DNA of 64,000 nucleotides from the NCBI GenBank assembly GCA_903822545.1, contig CAIJPN010000013.1, positions 1 through 64,000 on the forward strand, written 5' to 3'. The notes under the pieces were generated by a model. That model ran no database searches. It saw only the letters and a list, made by a program, of their open reading frames with translations, and was not told the DNA's origin. Both the position numbers and the translations under genes were made by a program. Below are positions 1 to 7,462 of this stretch, piece after piece; the first letter of the stretch is position 1, and every line of letters starts with the position of its first letter. This DNA is from an uncultured Anaerolineae bacterium (GTDB lineage Bacteria > Chloroflexota > Anaerolineae > Anaerolineales > Villigracilaceae).

Positions 1-234
1 ATCTGGGTGCTGTGCGACGATCCATCCATCCGCAACCAGGCCGCCGCCGAACAGATCATCGACTGGCTGCAGGCGGCCAACGCCCGGCCATCTCGCGAGG
101 AAATCCAGCGCAAGATCAATGGTTTGAGCCAACGGTTGAGCGTCCAGCCCCCGGCGGTGAGTGTGCTGCTCTCGCTGGCGCGGCGCAAAGGCCAGTTGCG
201 CGCCGCTGAACGTCTGGAAGAGCTGGATGAATGA
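1..234 (+). CDS. C-terminal end of an unrecognised protein
   Basis: The frame is open from the first base of the window to a TGA stop, so this is the last 77 residues of a gene that starts upstream. The visible part is charged and probably mostly helical (for example IIDWLQAANA and AAERLEELDE), with no membrane segment. An internal GTG at base 7 could be read as a start, but no ribosome binding site can be seen because the window ends there. I do not recognise the family and assign no function. A small GC hairpin (caccc/gggtg, 242-256) lies between it and the next gene. Confidence 0.5.
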   Translation: MWVLCDDPSIRNQAAAEQIIDWLQAANARPSREEIQRKINGLSQRLSVQPPAVSVLLSLARRKGQLRAAERLEELDE

Positions 235-292
235 AAAAAGCCACCCAACCCGGGTGAAAGTGTTATCATAATCATCAAACTCGAGGCTTGGC

Positions 293-1885
293 GTGCAAAA
301 ACTTCTCAGTGTCAGCAATCTCTCCAAATCTTTCGACTCGGTCCCAGCCCTGGCGGGGGTGACGTTCGACCTGGAACCGGGAGAAGTGTTGGGCATCGTT
401 GGACAGCGTGGGGCCGGTAAATCCACCTTATTTCGCTTGCTCAGTGGCATCTACGCGCCATCGGGCGGCGAAATGTTTATAAACGGCCAGCGCACCCAGT
501 TAAAATCACCCGTACTGGCCCAGCGGATGGGCATCGAAATGGTTCACCAGCAGCCCCAACTGGCCGAAAACCTGGATGTTGTTCAAAATGTTTTTTTGGG
601 GCGCGAAATTTGCGCGGCGCCGCGCCTGAAATGGTGGTTTAAAGAAGGGGAAATGGTGGAAGCCACCCGGCGCTTGTTCACTTATTTTGATATGCCACCA
701 GAACTGATCTATGAACACCCCGCCAACTTATCTGACGAACAGAAACAGATGGTGGCCCTGGCCCGGGCTTTGAGCCGACCCTGCCGCTTGTTGCTGCTTG
801 ATAACGCCCTGGCTTCCCTGGGGTTTGAGCGCCAGAAAAAGCTTTTAGCGCACATCAAGGAACTTTCGGCACAAAATGTGGCCATCATCCTGGGCAGCGA
901 TGACTTGAAGCACATTTTCTCGGTAACAGATCGCATCCTGGTGTTGTACCAGGGACGCCAGGCCACCCTGCGGCTGACATCTGAAACCACCCCGCGCGAA
1001 ATTGTTGAACTGATCGTCGGTTCAAACCGCCAGGAGCAGGTGACGCCGGTGATTTGGGCGTTTGAGAGCTATCACACCGCCCAACAGCAAGCCGAGGAAC
1101 TGCGGCGCGCGCAACTGGCCCTGCGCCAGAGCTTGAAAGCGCAAGATTCGCTCAACCGGCAGTTGATCGAGCGGCTGCACGACCAGTTGGATGCGCTGGA
1201 TCGCCTGAACCTGGCTTTGCAAGAAGCCAACCGCCGCCTGATGACCGAGCGCGAAGCCGAGCGTAAATCGCTGGCGCGCGACCTGCACGATCAGGTGATC
1301 CAGGATTTGCTTAGTTTCAACTACCAGCTCGAAGACGCAGAAAGCGAAACAAGCGATGAAACCCTGCGAAGTGAGCTGGCGGGCATCCGCAACGGGATTC
1401 GGGATGTGGTCAGCAATCTGCGACAGATGTGCAGCGACCTGCGCCCGCCCACCATCGATAGCCACGGATTGCCAGCGGCCATCCGCTCACTGGCGCACCA
1501 GTGGACAAAGCAAAACGGCATCCCGGTGGAACTGGAAATTGACCCGGCGCTGGGCCGCCTGCCAGAGTTGATCGAACTATCAGTTTTTCGAATCATCCAG
1601 GAGGGTTTGAGCAATGTGCGCAAACATGCCAATGCCAGCCAGGTAAAGCTATCGCTGGTGCGCACGCCAACCGCCAGCCTGGTAGTTCACATGGCAGATA
1701 ACGGGCAGGGCATCCAGACGCCGGTCAACCTGGCGGCACTTTCAGAAGAGAAGCATTTTGGTTTGGTGGGAATCAGCGAACGGGTGAGCCTGCTGGGGGG
1801 CACGATCCAGATGGAAACGGCAGAATCTGGCGGGTTGCGGCTGCTTATCGAAATCCCCAGCCCATATCCATCACTGGTAGCGTAA
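293..1885 (+). CDS. ABC-ATPase/histidine kinase fusion, putative sugar sensor
   Basis: Residues 1-245 form an ABC ATPase of the RbsA/XylG (CUT2) type, residues 258-320 a coiled coil, and 320-525 a NarL/DegS-type histidine kinase. The ABC part keeps Walker A (GQRGAGKST, 37-45) and a Q-loop, but the signature is LSDEQ (146-150). The Walker B glutamate is N171 (LLLLDNAL) and the H-loop histidine is D203 (GSDDL), so it should bind ATP but hydrolyse it poorly. The kinase has its phospho-acceptor at H332 (RDLHDQV), an N-box near N441 and a G1 box DNGQGI. There are no membrane segments, so it is cytosolic. It starts with GTG, with a weak GAGG site upstream. It faces a response regulator, and a sugar transport operon follows. 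I infer that the ABC domain reports transporter state or nucleotide to the kinase. The domain assignments are firm; the sensing role is a hypothesis. Confidence 0.85.
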   Translation: MQKLLSVSNLSKSFDSVPALAGVTFDLEPGEVLGIVGQRGAGKSTLFRLLSGIYAPSGGEMFINGQRTQLKSPVLAQRMGIEMVHQQPQLAENLDVVQNVFLGREICAAPRLKWWFKEGEMVEATRRLFTYFDMPPELIYEHPANLSDEQKQMVALARALSRPCRLLLLDNALASLGFERQKKLLAHIKELSAQNVAIILGSDDLKHIFSVTDRILVLYQGRQATLRLTSETTPREIVELIVGSNRQEQVTPVIWAFESYHTAQQQAEELRRAQLALRQSLKAQDSLNRQLIERLHDQLDALDRLNLALQEANRRLMTEREAERKSLARDLHDQVIQDLLSFNYQLEDAESETSDETLRSELAGIRNGIRDVVSNLRQMCSDLRPPTIDSHGLPAAIRSLAHQWTKQNGIPVELEIDPALGRLPELIELSVFRIIQEGLSNVRKHANASQVKLSLVRTPTASLVVHMADNGQGIQTPVNLAALSEEKHFGLVGISERVSLLGGTIQMETAESGGLRLLIEIPSPYPSLVA

Positions 1886-1914
1886 CCCTTCCAAAAATCG
1901 CGCTGCGCGCTTTA

Positions 1915-2967
1915 TCAACTCCCCAGGGCATCATCGACGACCTGCCGGACAGTGGCGGCGTCGATGTCTTTTTTATCGAGGAAGGCGATTGCGCCCGCAC
2001 TCAAGCCCATGCGGCGAAATTCGCGGTCGGGATAGGCGCTGATCAGTATTATACGGGTGGCCGGAGAAACAACTTTCAATCGGCGCGCACACTGAATTCC
2101 ATCTTCTTCACGCAAAACAACATCAACAAAGGCCAGCCTGGGGAGCATCTCCTGACCGAGGCGAATGGCATCGGCAATATCTTCGGCTTCGTAAATGGAT
2201 GAGTTGGGGCAAGTGCGGCCAATCAGTTTGGAGAGTTGGGCGCGATAACGCCGGTTATCATCCACCACCAGCACGTTGATGGTTTCCGGGGTGCGGGGCG
2301 CGGGGCTGGGGCTGTTGCCCTGTTCGAGCGGGGATAAAAGCTCTGGATGCAGGCTGGCAAAGCGATTCGCTTCCAGGCGGCTTTCCACGCTGATGGCGCG
2401 GTAGAGCGCGGTGAGATGGTTTTCTACCGTTTTGATGCTTAACTCCATCTCCAAGGCAATTTTTTGGTTGTTGAAGCCCTGTGTGAGCATGTAGAGCAGT
2501 TCACGCTGGCGGCGGGTAAGGTGCGACGATGCGCTATCCACTACCAGGGCGCGCTGGTCAACCAGACGAGTGACGAGCGGGTCAGAAATCCAGCGGCCTC
2601 CATCCAAAATTCGGCGGACAGCCAGGTGTAAATCTGAAAGAGGCTGGTCTTTGAGGTGGTAGCCATTCACCCCGGCCGAGAGCAGCCCGACAACATAAGA
2701 CTGGTCATCGTAGGCGCTGACAACCAGGATTTTCAGGGACGGGTACCCGGCTCGAATTTTGTGAACGGCAGCAACAGGCTCAAATTCGGGCATGTTGACA
2801 TCCATGACCAGCAAATTGGGCTGAAAAATTTCCAGCGCATGGAACAGGGCCGGGCCGGTTCCGGCTTCACCGACAACTTCGACACCAGGAATACCGGTCA
2901 GCGCATCGCGCAGTCCGGCACGGATGAGAGCATGGTCATCAGCCAGAATTGTTTTTATTGGTGGCAT
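1915..2967 (-). CDS. response regulator, REC-LuxR HTH-REC
   Basis: This 350-residue regulator has two receiver domains around a DNA-binding domain. REC1 (4-120) has the acidic pair D10/D11, phospho-acceptor D56 (VMDVNMPE) and K106. A LuxR/NarL helix-turn-helix lies at about 150-205 (LTRRQRELL and KTVENHL). REC2 (229-345) has VVDDN, acceptor D282 (AFVDVVL) and a KK pair at 332-333. NarL-type regulators normally end at the helix-turn-helix, so the second receiver is an addition. I chose the ATG that opens MPPIKTILADDHAL rather than a TTG 51 bases upstream that lacks a ribosome site. It converges with the ABC-kinase gene, its likely partner, and is divergent from the sugar operon, its likely target. 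Confidence 0.9.
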   Translation of the reverse strand: MPPIKTILADDHALIRAGLRDALTGIPGVEVVGEAGTGPALFHALEIFQPNLLVMDVNMPEFEPVAAVHKIRAGYPSLKILVVSAYDDQSYVVGLLSAGVNGYHLKDQPLSDLHLAVRRILDGGRWISDPLVTRLVDQRALVVDSASSHLTRRQRELLYMLTQGFNNQKIALEMELSIKTVENHLTALYRAISVESRLEANRFASLHPELLSPLEQGNSPSPAPRTPETINVLVVDDNRRYRAQLSKLIGRTCPNSSIYEAEDIADAIRLGQEMLPRLAFVDVVLREEDGIQCARRLKVVSPATRIILISAYPDREFRRMGLSAGAIAFLDKKDIDAATVRQVVDDALGS

Positions 2968-3057
2968 TTGGGGTGGTTCCCGGTCACAGCGGCTCAAAAA
3001 TCCCAGGCGGCGGAGCAATTAGGGGGAAACCCCCGATAATAATGGGGGTAGGCAAGG

Positions 3058-3088
3058 GTTGAAAGCGGTTTCAACGATTCGATATGAT
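3058..3088 (+). promoter_or_regulatory. promoter with overlapping cre-like LacI-family operator
   Basis: TTGAAA (3059-3064) and TATGAT (3083-3088) are 18 bases apart, a plausible sigma-70 promoter for the fused binding-protein gene. A perfect inverted repeat, gttgaaa-gcgg-tttcaac (3058-3075), covers the -35 box. Its core TTGAAAGCGGTTTCAA fits every fixed position of the CcpA/LacI-family cre consensus WTGNAANCGNWNNCAW. The position suggests repression by a LacI-type protein in addition to control by the nearby two-component system. A G/C-tract inverted repeat (ggggg-aaa-ccccc, 3022-3034) lies just upstream. Confidence 0.6.
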
Positions 3089-3194
3089 TATATTGTATGC
3101 ATTTATGCCAGTAAAGCACAGGAGCGTTTCCTGGGCATCTTTTAACTGGCGATAATGCCCATTTACCCCCCCAATCTTTCAAGGAGGATTGTTC

Positions 3195-5546
3195 ATGTTC
3201 AAGAAGAGTTCACTTTACACACTCTTTGCCATGCTTGTCATCGCTGCGACGATTTTGTCGGCTTGCGGTGGCGGTGCGGCAGAGACCCCGTCCGCTGCGG
3301 AACCTGAAAAACCCGCAGAGACCAAACTGGCCGTCGGTATCGTTCTCCCGACCAAGGACGAACCGCGCTGGATCCAGGATGAAACCCGTTTCAAGGATGC
3401 ACTTACCAAAGCTGGTTACCAGGTTGAAATCCTGTTCAGCCAGGGCGATTCGGCCAAAGAAAAGGCCAATGTTGAATCGTTGATCACCAAGGGCGTAAAA
3501 GTTATCATCATCTGCCCGCAGGATGGCACCGCTGCCGCCGCCGCCGCTGAGGCTGCCAAGGCCGCTGGCGTCAAGGTGATTTCATATGACCGCCTGATCC
3601 TAAACACCGATGCCGTTGACTACTATGTGACCTTCGACAGCATGGCCGTGGGCGCTGCCCAGGCGCAGTACCTGGTCGACAAGGCCGCTGGCGCTGGCAA
3701 TCCGCTGTACCTGTACGCTGGCGCTGCTTCTGACAACAACGCTTTCCTGTTCTTCCAGGGCGCGTGGAATGTCCTGCAACCCAAGATCGCTGATGGCACT
3801 TTCGTCATCAAGAACTCTGCCGAAGCTGTTGCCCTCCAGGGCAAAGTTGACCTGACCCGCGATGAGCAGGCCAAGATCATCGGCCAGGTTACCACCAACT
3901 GGGACTTCAACACCGCCAAGACCCTGGCCGAATCCAACCTGACGGTTGCGACCGCCGCCGATAAGGGCGATGTCTTCATCCTCGCCCCGAACGATGGCAC
4001 CGCCCGCGCGATTGCCGATGCCTTCGGCGCCGACAAAGATGTTTCCAGCTTCGTAGTGACCGGTCAGGATGCCGAAAAAGCCTCCGTCCAGTACATCATC
4101 GATGGCAAGCAGTCTATGACCGTGCTCAAGGATGTTCGCACCCTGGTTGCCGATGCCATTGCCGCCGCTGTGGCTTACCTGGAAAACAAGACCCCTGAAA
4201 AGACCACCACCTACAACAACGGCAAGGCCGAAATCCCCGCCAAACCCTCCGAAGTTGTTTCCGTGGACAAGGCCAACGTAAAAGAAGCTGTGATCGACTC
4301 TGGTTACTGGCCCGCCAGTGATTTCACCGGTCTCGATACGCTCGGCGCGGAAGCTCCTGCCGCTGCTGGTAAAGTGGAAGTTTTCTCCTGGTGGACAGGT
4401 GGTGGTGAAGCTGCCGGCCTCGAAGCCATGATCAAGATCTTTGCTGCCGAATATCCCGAAATTGAATTCGTCAATGCTGCTGTTGCCGGTGGCGCTGGCA
4501 CCAACGCGCGCGCCGTGCTGGCTTCCCGCCTGCAAGCTGGTGACCCGCCCGATAGCTGGCAGGGTCATGCTGGTCAGGAACTGATTGGCACCTACGTCAA
4601 AGATAGCAAAATTGAACCCCTGAATGATCTGTACCAGGCCGAAGGCTGGCTCGATGTCATGCCCAAAACCCTGATCCCGCTCATTTCAAATGATGGCAAC
4701 ATCTACTCGGTGCCGGTCAACATTCACCGCGCCAACGTAATGTGGTACAACCCGAAACTGCTGACCGACAACGGCATTGCCGTCCCGACCACCGTTGAAG
4801 AGTGGATCGCCGCCATGGAAAAACTCCAGGCTGCTGGCGTTCAACCCCTCGCCCTGGGCGAACAATGGACCAAGATGCACCTGTTCGAAACCGTCCTGCT
4901 CGGCACCCTCGGCCCCGAAAAATACAACGGCCTGTGGGATGGCACCACCGATTGGGCTGGCGCTGATGTAAAAACCGCCCTCGAAAACTATGTCAAGGTT
5001 TCATCCTTCGCCAATAGCGATTCCGCTTCGCTCTCCTGGCAGGATGCTTCCCAACTCGTCATCAACGGCGACGCCGCCTTCAACGTGATGGGCGACTGGG
5101 CCGAAGGCTACTTCCGCGAACTCGGCAAAGCCCCCAACACCGATTACGGTTGGGCCCCCGTTCCCGGCACCGTTGGCACCTTCCAGTTCCTGTCCGACTC
5201 TTTCGTCCTGGCCGTTGGCGCTCCTGATGCAGAATCTGCCACCGCCTGGTTGAAGATCGCCGGCTCCAAAGAAGGCCAGGAAGCCTTCAACCCGGTCAAG
5301 GGCTCCATCTGCGCCCGCACCGACTGCGACCCCGCCCTCTTCGGCGTCTACCTCCAGTCTGCCATGGCTGACTGGGCATCCAACACCGTTGTCGGCTCGC
5401 TGACTCACGGCGTGGTTGCCAACGACTCCTGGAAATCCGAAATCGACACCGCCATCGGTCTGTTCGTCGCTGGTGGCTACGCCGATGTGGATGCCTTCCA
5501 GGCTGCCCTGGCTTCCGCCTGCAAGGCCTCTGGCCCCTGCAAGTAA
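3195..5546 (+). CDS. fused sugar-binding lipoprotein (ChvE-like plus UgpB/GtsA-like)
   Basis: This 783-residue lipoprotein has a signal peptide ending in the lipobox LSAC (Cys24). Residues 44-380 resemble the ChvE/XylF multiple-sugar binding proteins of CUT2 transporters (VGIVLPTKDEPRW, YDRLI, APNDGTARAI). After a short alanine-rich linker (GAEAPAAAGK), residues 392-783 resemble CUT1 glucose/mannose binding proteins (VFSWWTGGGEA, MWYNPKLL, FNVMGDWAEGYF). Each half is close to the full length of its family, so this is a fusion of two complete binding proteins. Fusion by sequencing error is unlikely because the frame is continuous and both transporter types follow in the operon. The ATG sits 7 bases after AAGGAGG; an earlier in-frame TTG is less likely. 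The sugars bound cannot be read from sequence. Confidence 0.92.
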   Translation: MFKKSSLYTLFAMLVIAATILSACGGGAAETPSAAEPEKPAETKLAVGIVLPTKDEPRWIQDETRFKDALTKAGYQVEILFSQGDSAKEKANVESLITKGVKVIIICPQDGTAAAAAAEAAKAAGVKVISYDRLILNTDAVDYYVTFDSMAVGAAQAQYLVDKAAGAGNPLYLYAGAASDNNAFLFFQGAWNVLQPKIADGTFVIKNSAEAVALQGKVDLTRDEQAKIIGQVTTNWDFNTAKTLAESNLTVATAADKGDVFILAPNDGTARAIADAFGADKDVSSFVVTGQDAEKASVQYIIDGKQSMTVLKDVRTLVADAIAAAVAYLENKTPEKTTTYNNGKAEIPAKPSEVVSVDKANVKEAVIDSGYWPASDFTGLDTLGAEAPAAAGKVEVFSWWTGGGEAAGLEAMIKIFAAEYPEIEFVNAAVAGGAGTNARAVLASRLQAGDPPDSWQGHAGQELIGTYVKDSKIEPLNDLYQAEGWLDVMPKTLIPLISNDGNIYSVPVNIHRANVMWYNPKLLTDNGIAVPTTVEEWIAAMEKLQAAGVQPLALGEQWTKMHLFETVLLGTLGPEKYNGLWDGTTDWAGADVKTALENYVKVSSFANSDSASLSWQDASQLVINGDAAFNVMGDWAEGYFRELGKAPNTDYGWAPVPGTVGTFQFLSDSFVLAVGAPDAESATAWLKIAGSKEGQEAFNPVKGSICARTDCDPALFGVYLQSAMADWASNTVVGSLTHGVVANDSWKSEIDTAIGLFVAGGYADVDAFQAALASACKASGPCK

Positions 5547-5561
5547 ATCTGCTGTAAAATT

Positions 5562-5591
5562 GATGAGGCTCCGCGTATGCGGAGCCTCATC
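5562..5591 (+). terminator. intercistronic hairpin after the fused binding-protein gene
   Basis: A perfect 13-bp stem (gatgaggctccgc, 5562-5574, with 5579-5591) closes a GTAT loop and is followed by only a weak T-rich stretch (cttatc). It lies 15 bases after the stop codon and before the permease gene. It could act as a partial terminator or a 3' stabiliser that keeps binding-protein mRNA in excess over the permease mRNA. Confidence 0.65.
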
Positions 5592-5657
5592 CTTATCACA
5601 CTGAAGTGTTACGCACTTCAACAAACAGCTCAAACTTACTCACAAAGAAGGCGCGCC

Positions 5658-6575
5658 ATGTTTAGAGATAAAGACCGCTATCTTTCGATTATCCTGATCT
5701 CACCGTCCATCCTGGCGGTGCTGATTTTTATTTATGGTTTCATCGCATGGTCTGTGCGCGTCTCCCTCAGTAAGTGGAAAGGCCTGAGCGCCGATTACAC
5801 CTGGAATGGACTGAATAATTACATAAACCTGTTCTCCGATCCACGTTTTCATGTGGATGTGCGCAACACATTGATCTTTACAGGCGTTTTTGTTATCGGC
5901 AGCATCCTGCTCGGCTTTACCCTGGCAGTCATGCTCGACCAGGGATTAAAAGGTGAGAGTTTCTTCCGCAGCCTGTTCCTTTTCCCAATGGCAATTTCCT
6001 ATATCGTGACCGGCGTGGTGTGGCGCTGGCTGATGAACCCGGCCATGGGCTCCCGTACCAGTGGTTTCAACCTGCTATTTTCTTATCTTTTCCAAATTTT
6101 TGTAAAACCTTTCGACCCAGAAGCAGTCTTCCGTGGCCTTACCTGGCATACCACCCCAACCTGGGGCATCGCCGCCATTGCACTGGCTGCCATCTGGCAG
6201 ATGTCTGGCTACACCATGGCAATGTACCTGGCCGGCTTGCGTGCCATCCCGGCTGAATTACGCGAAGCCGCCCAAATGGACGGCGCCACCGAACTCCAGA
6301 TTTACCGCTATATCATGCTACCGCTGCTCTCACCAGTGACCCTGAGTGCGCTGATCATCCTGGGGCACATGTCGCTCAAAGTCTTTGACCTGATCGTTGC
6401 AATCGCTGGGAAACAACTTCCGCTGGATGTGCCCGCCATCTATATGTGGCAAACCACCTTTGATGGGTTGTTTTACGGACGCGGGGCAGCCATCGGTATC
6501 CTGCTATTGATCAGCGTAGCCGTCCTGATCATCCCCTACATCCGCTACACACTCAAGACGGAGACTGAACAATGA
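5658..6575 (+). CDS. CUT1 sugar permease, MalF type
   Basis: Inner-membrane permease subunit of 305 residues with about six hydrophobic segments. Near the C-terminus it has the cytoplasmic EAA loop (ELREAAQMDGATELQIY, then LPLLSP) that contacts the ATPase in MalF-type subunits. The start is the ATG of MFRDKDRYL, with an AAGAAGG ribosome site. An upstream in-frame ATG would put 27 polar residues in front and would begin inside the hairpin. Together with the next gene it forms a CUT1 heterodimer matching the C-terminal half of the fused binding protein. No CUT1-type ATPase is encoded nearby. Confidence 0.92.
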   Translation: MFRDKDRYLSIILISPSILAVLIFIYGFIAWSVRVSLSKWKGLSADYTWNGLNNYINLFSDPRFHVDVRNTLIFTGVFVIGSILLGFTLAVMLDQGLKGESFFRSLFLFPMAISYIVTGVVWRWLMNPAMGSRTSGFNLLFSYLFQIFVKPFDPEAVFRGLTWHTTPTWGIAAIALAAIWQMSGYTMAMYLAGLRAIPAELREAAQMDGATELQIYRYIMLPLLSPVTLSALIILGHMSLKVFDLIVAIAGKQLPLDVPAIYMWQTTFDGLFYGRGAAIGILLLISVAVLIIPYIRYTLKTETEQ

Positions 6576-7393
6576 AAACCAATCTCCGTATCGGCAAAGA
6601 ATGGCTTTACATCCCGCTAATTTTCATGGCGATTTTTTACCTGATCCCCATGTATGTGATGCTCGTCACCGGATTCAAGAGCTTCGCTGAAATCGACCTG
6701 AAAACCATGTGGAACCTGCCCAACGGCATCCACTTCGACAACTTCGTTGAAGCTTATTCCAAGCTATCGCCATCCCTGTGGAATAGCTTCCTGATGGTAA
6801 TCCCGGCCACATTGATTTCATCGGCACTGGGTTCGCTCAACGGCTTTATCCTCGCCAAATGGAAATTCAAAGGCGCAGACATCATTTTCCCGTTCATCCT
6901 GTTCGGGATGTTCATCCCATACCAAAGCATCCTGATCCCGCTGGTACAATTCATGAGCGCAGCGGGGATTAAAGGTTTACCGGGGCTGGTGCTGGCGCAT
7001 GTAATCTATGGCATCCCCATTACCACGCTGACCTTCCGCAACTACTACGCCAGCCTGCCCCAGGAACTGCTCGAAGCCGCCAAAATTGACGGCGCCGATA
7101 TGCTCGGCATCTACCGCTACATCCTGCTGCCAATCTCCATCCCCAGCTTTGTGGTTGTGCTCATCTGGCAATTCACCTCGGCCTGGAATGATTTCCTTTT
7201 TGCGGTCATCCTGACCGGCAACAAAGAATGGCCCATCACAGTCGCACTCAACAACATGGCAGGCAGCCAGATCATCGCCTGGAATGTGCAGATGGCGGGA
7301 TCTTTCCTGGCGGCACTACCTCCGCTGCTGATTTACATCTTCCTTGGGCGCTACTTCCTGCGTGGGCTATTGGCTGGCTCACTCAAAGGCTAA
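6572..7393 (+). CDS. CUT1 sugar permease, MalG type
   Basis: Second CUT1 permease, 273 residues with six predicted membrane helices and the EAA loop ELLEAAKIDGADMLGIY followed by LPISIPS. Its ATG overlaps the stop of the MalF-type gene by four bases (ATGA), so the two are translationally coupled, and GGAGA precedes it at a normal distance. It probably pairs with that protein to move a monosaccharide such as glucose or mannose delivered by the UgpB/GtsA-like half of the binding protein. The substrate is inferred from the binding-protein family only. Confidence 0.92.
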   Translation: MKTNLRIGKEWLYIPLIFMAIFYLIPMYVMLVTGFKSFAEIDLKTMWNLPNGIHFDNFVEAYSKLSPSLWNSFLMVIPATLISSALGSLNGFILAKWKFKGADIIFPFILFGMFIPYQSILIPLVQFMSAAGIKGLPGLVLAHVIYGIPITTLTFRNYYASLPQELLEAAKIDGADMLGIYRYILLPISIPSFVVVLIWQFTSAWNDFLFAVILTGNKEWPITVALNNMAGSQIIAWNVQMAGSFLAALPPLLIYIFLGRYFLRGLLAGSLKG

Positions 7394-7462
7394 GAAACCC
7401 AAGAAACAGGTTCTCCTGACAACCGGCGCAACGCCTATCCCCAAAAAATCTGGAATCTGCCT

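Noticed and set aside
242-256. Short hairpin before the ABC-kinase gene as a terminator
   Set aside because: Only five pairs and no following T-run.
1886-1914. GC palindrome (gcgctgcgcgc) between the convergent kinase and regulator genes as a terminator
   Set aside because: The stem is too short and lacks a T-run; kept out of the feature list.
3600-4568. A 322-codon minus-strand frame inside the fused binding-protein gene
   Set aside because: Shadow of a strongly codon-biased gene; no family, no ribosome site.
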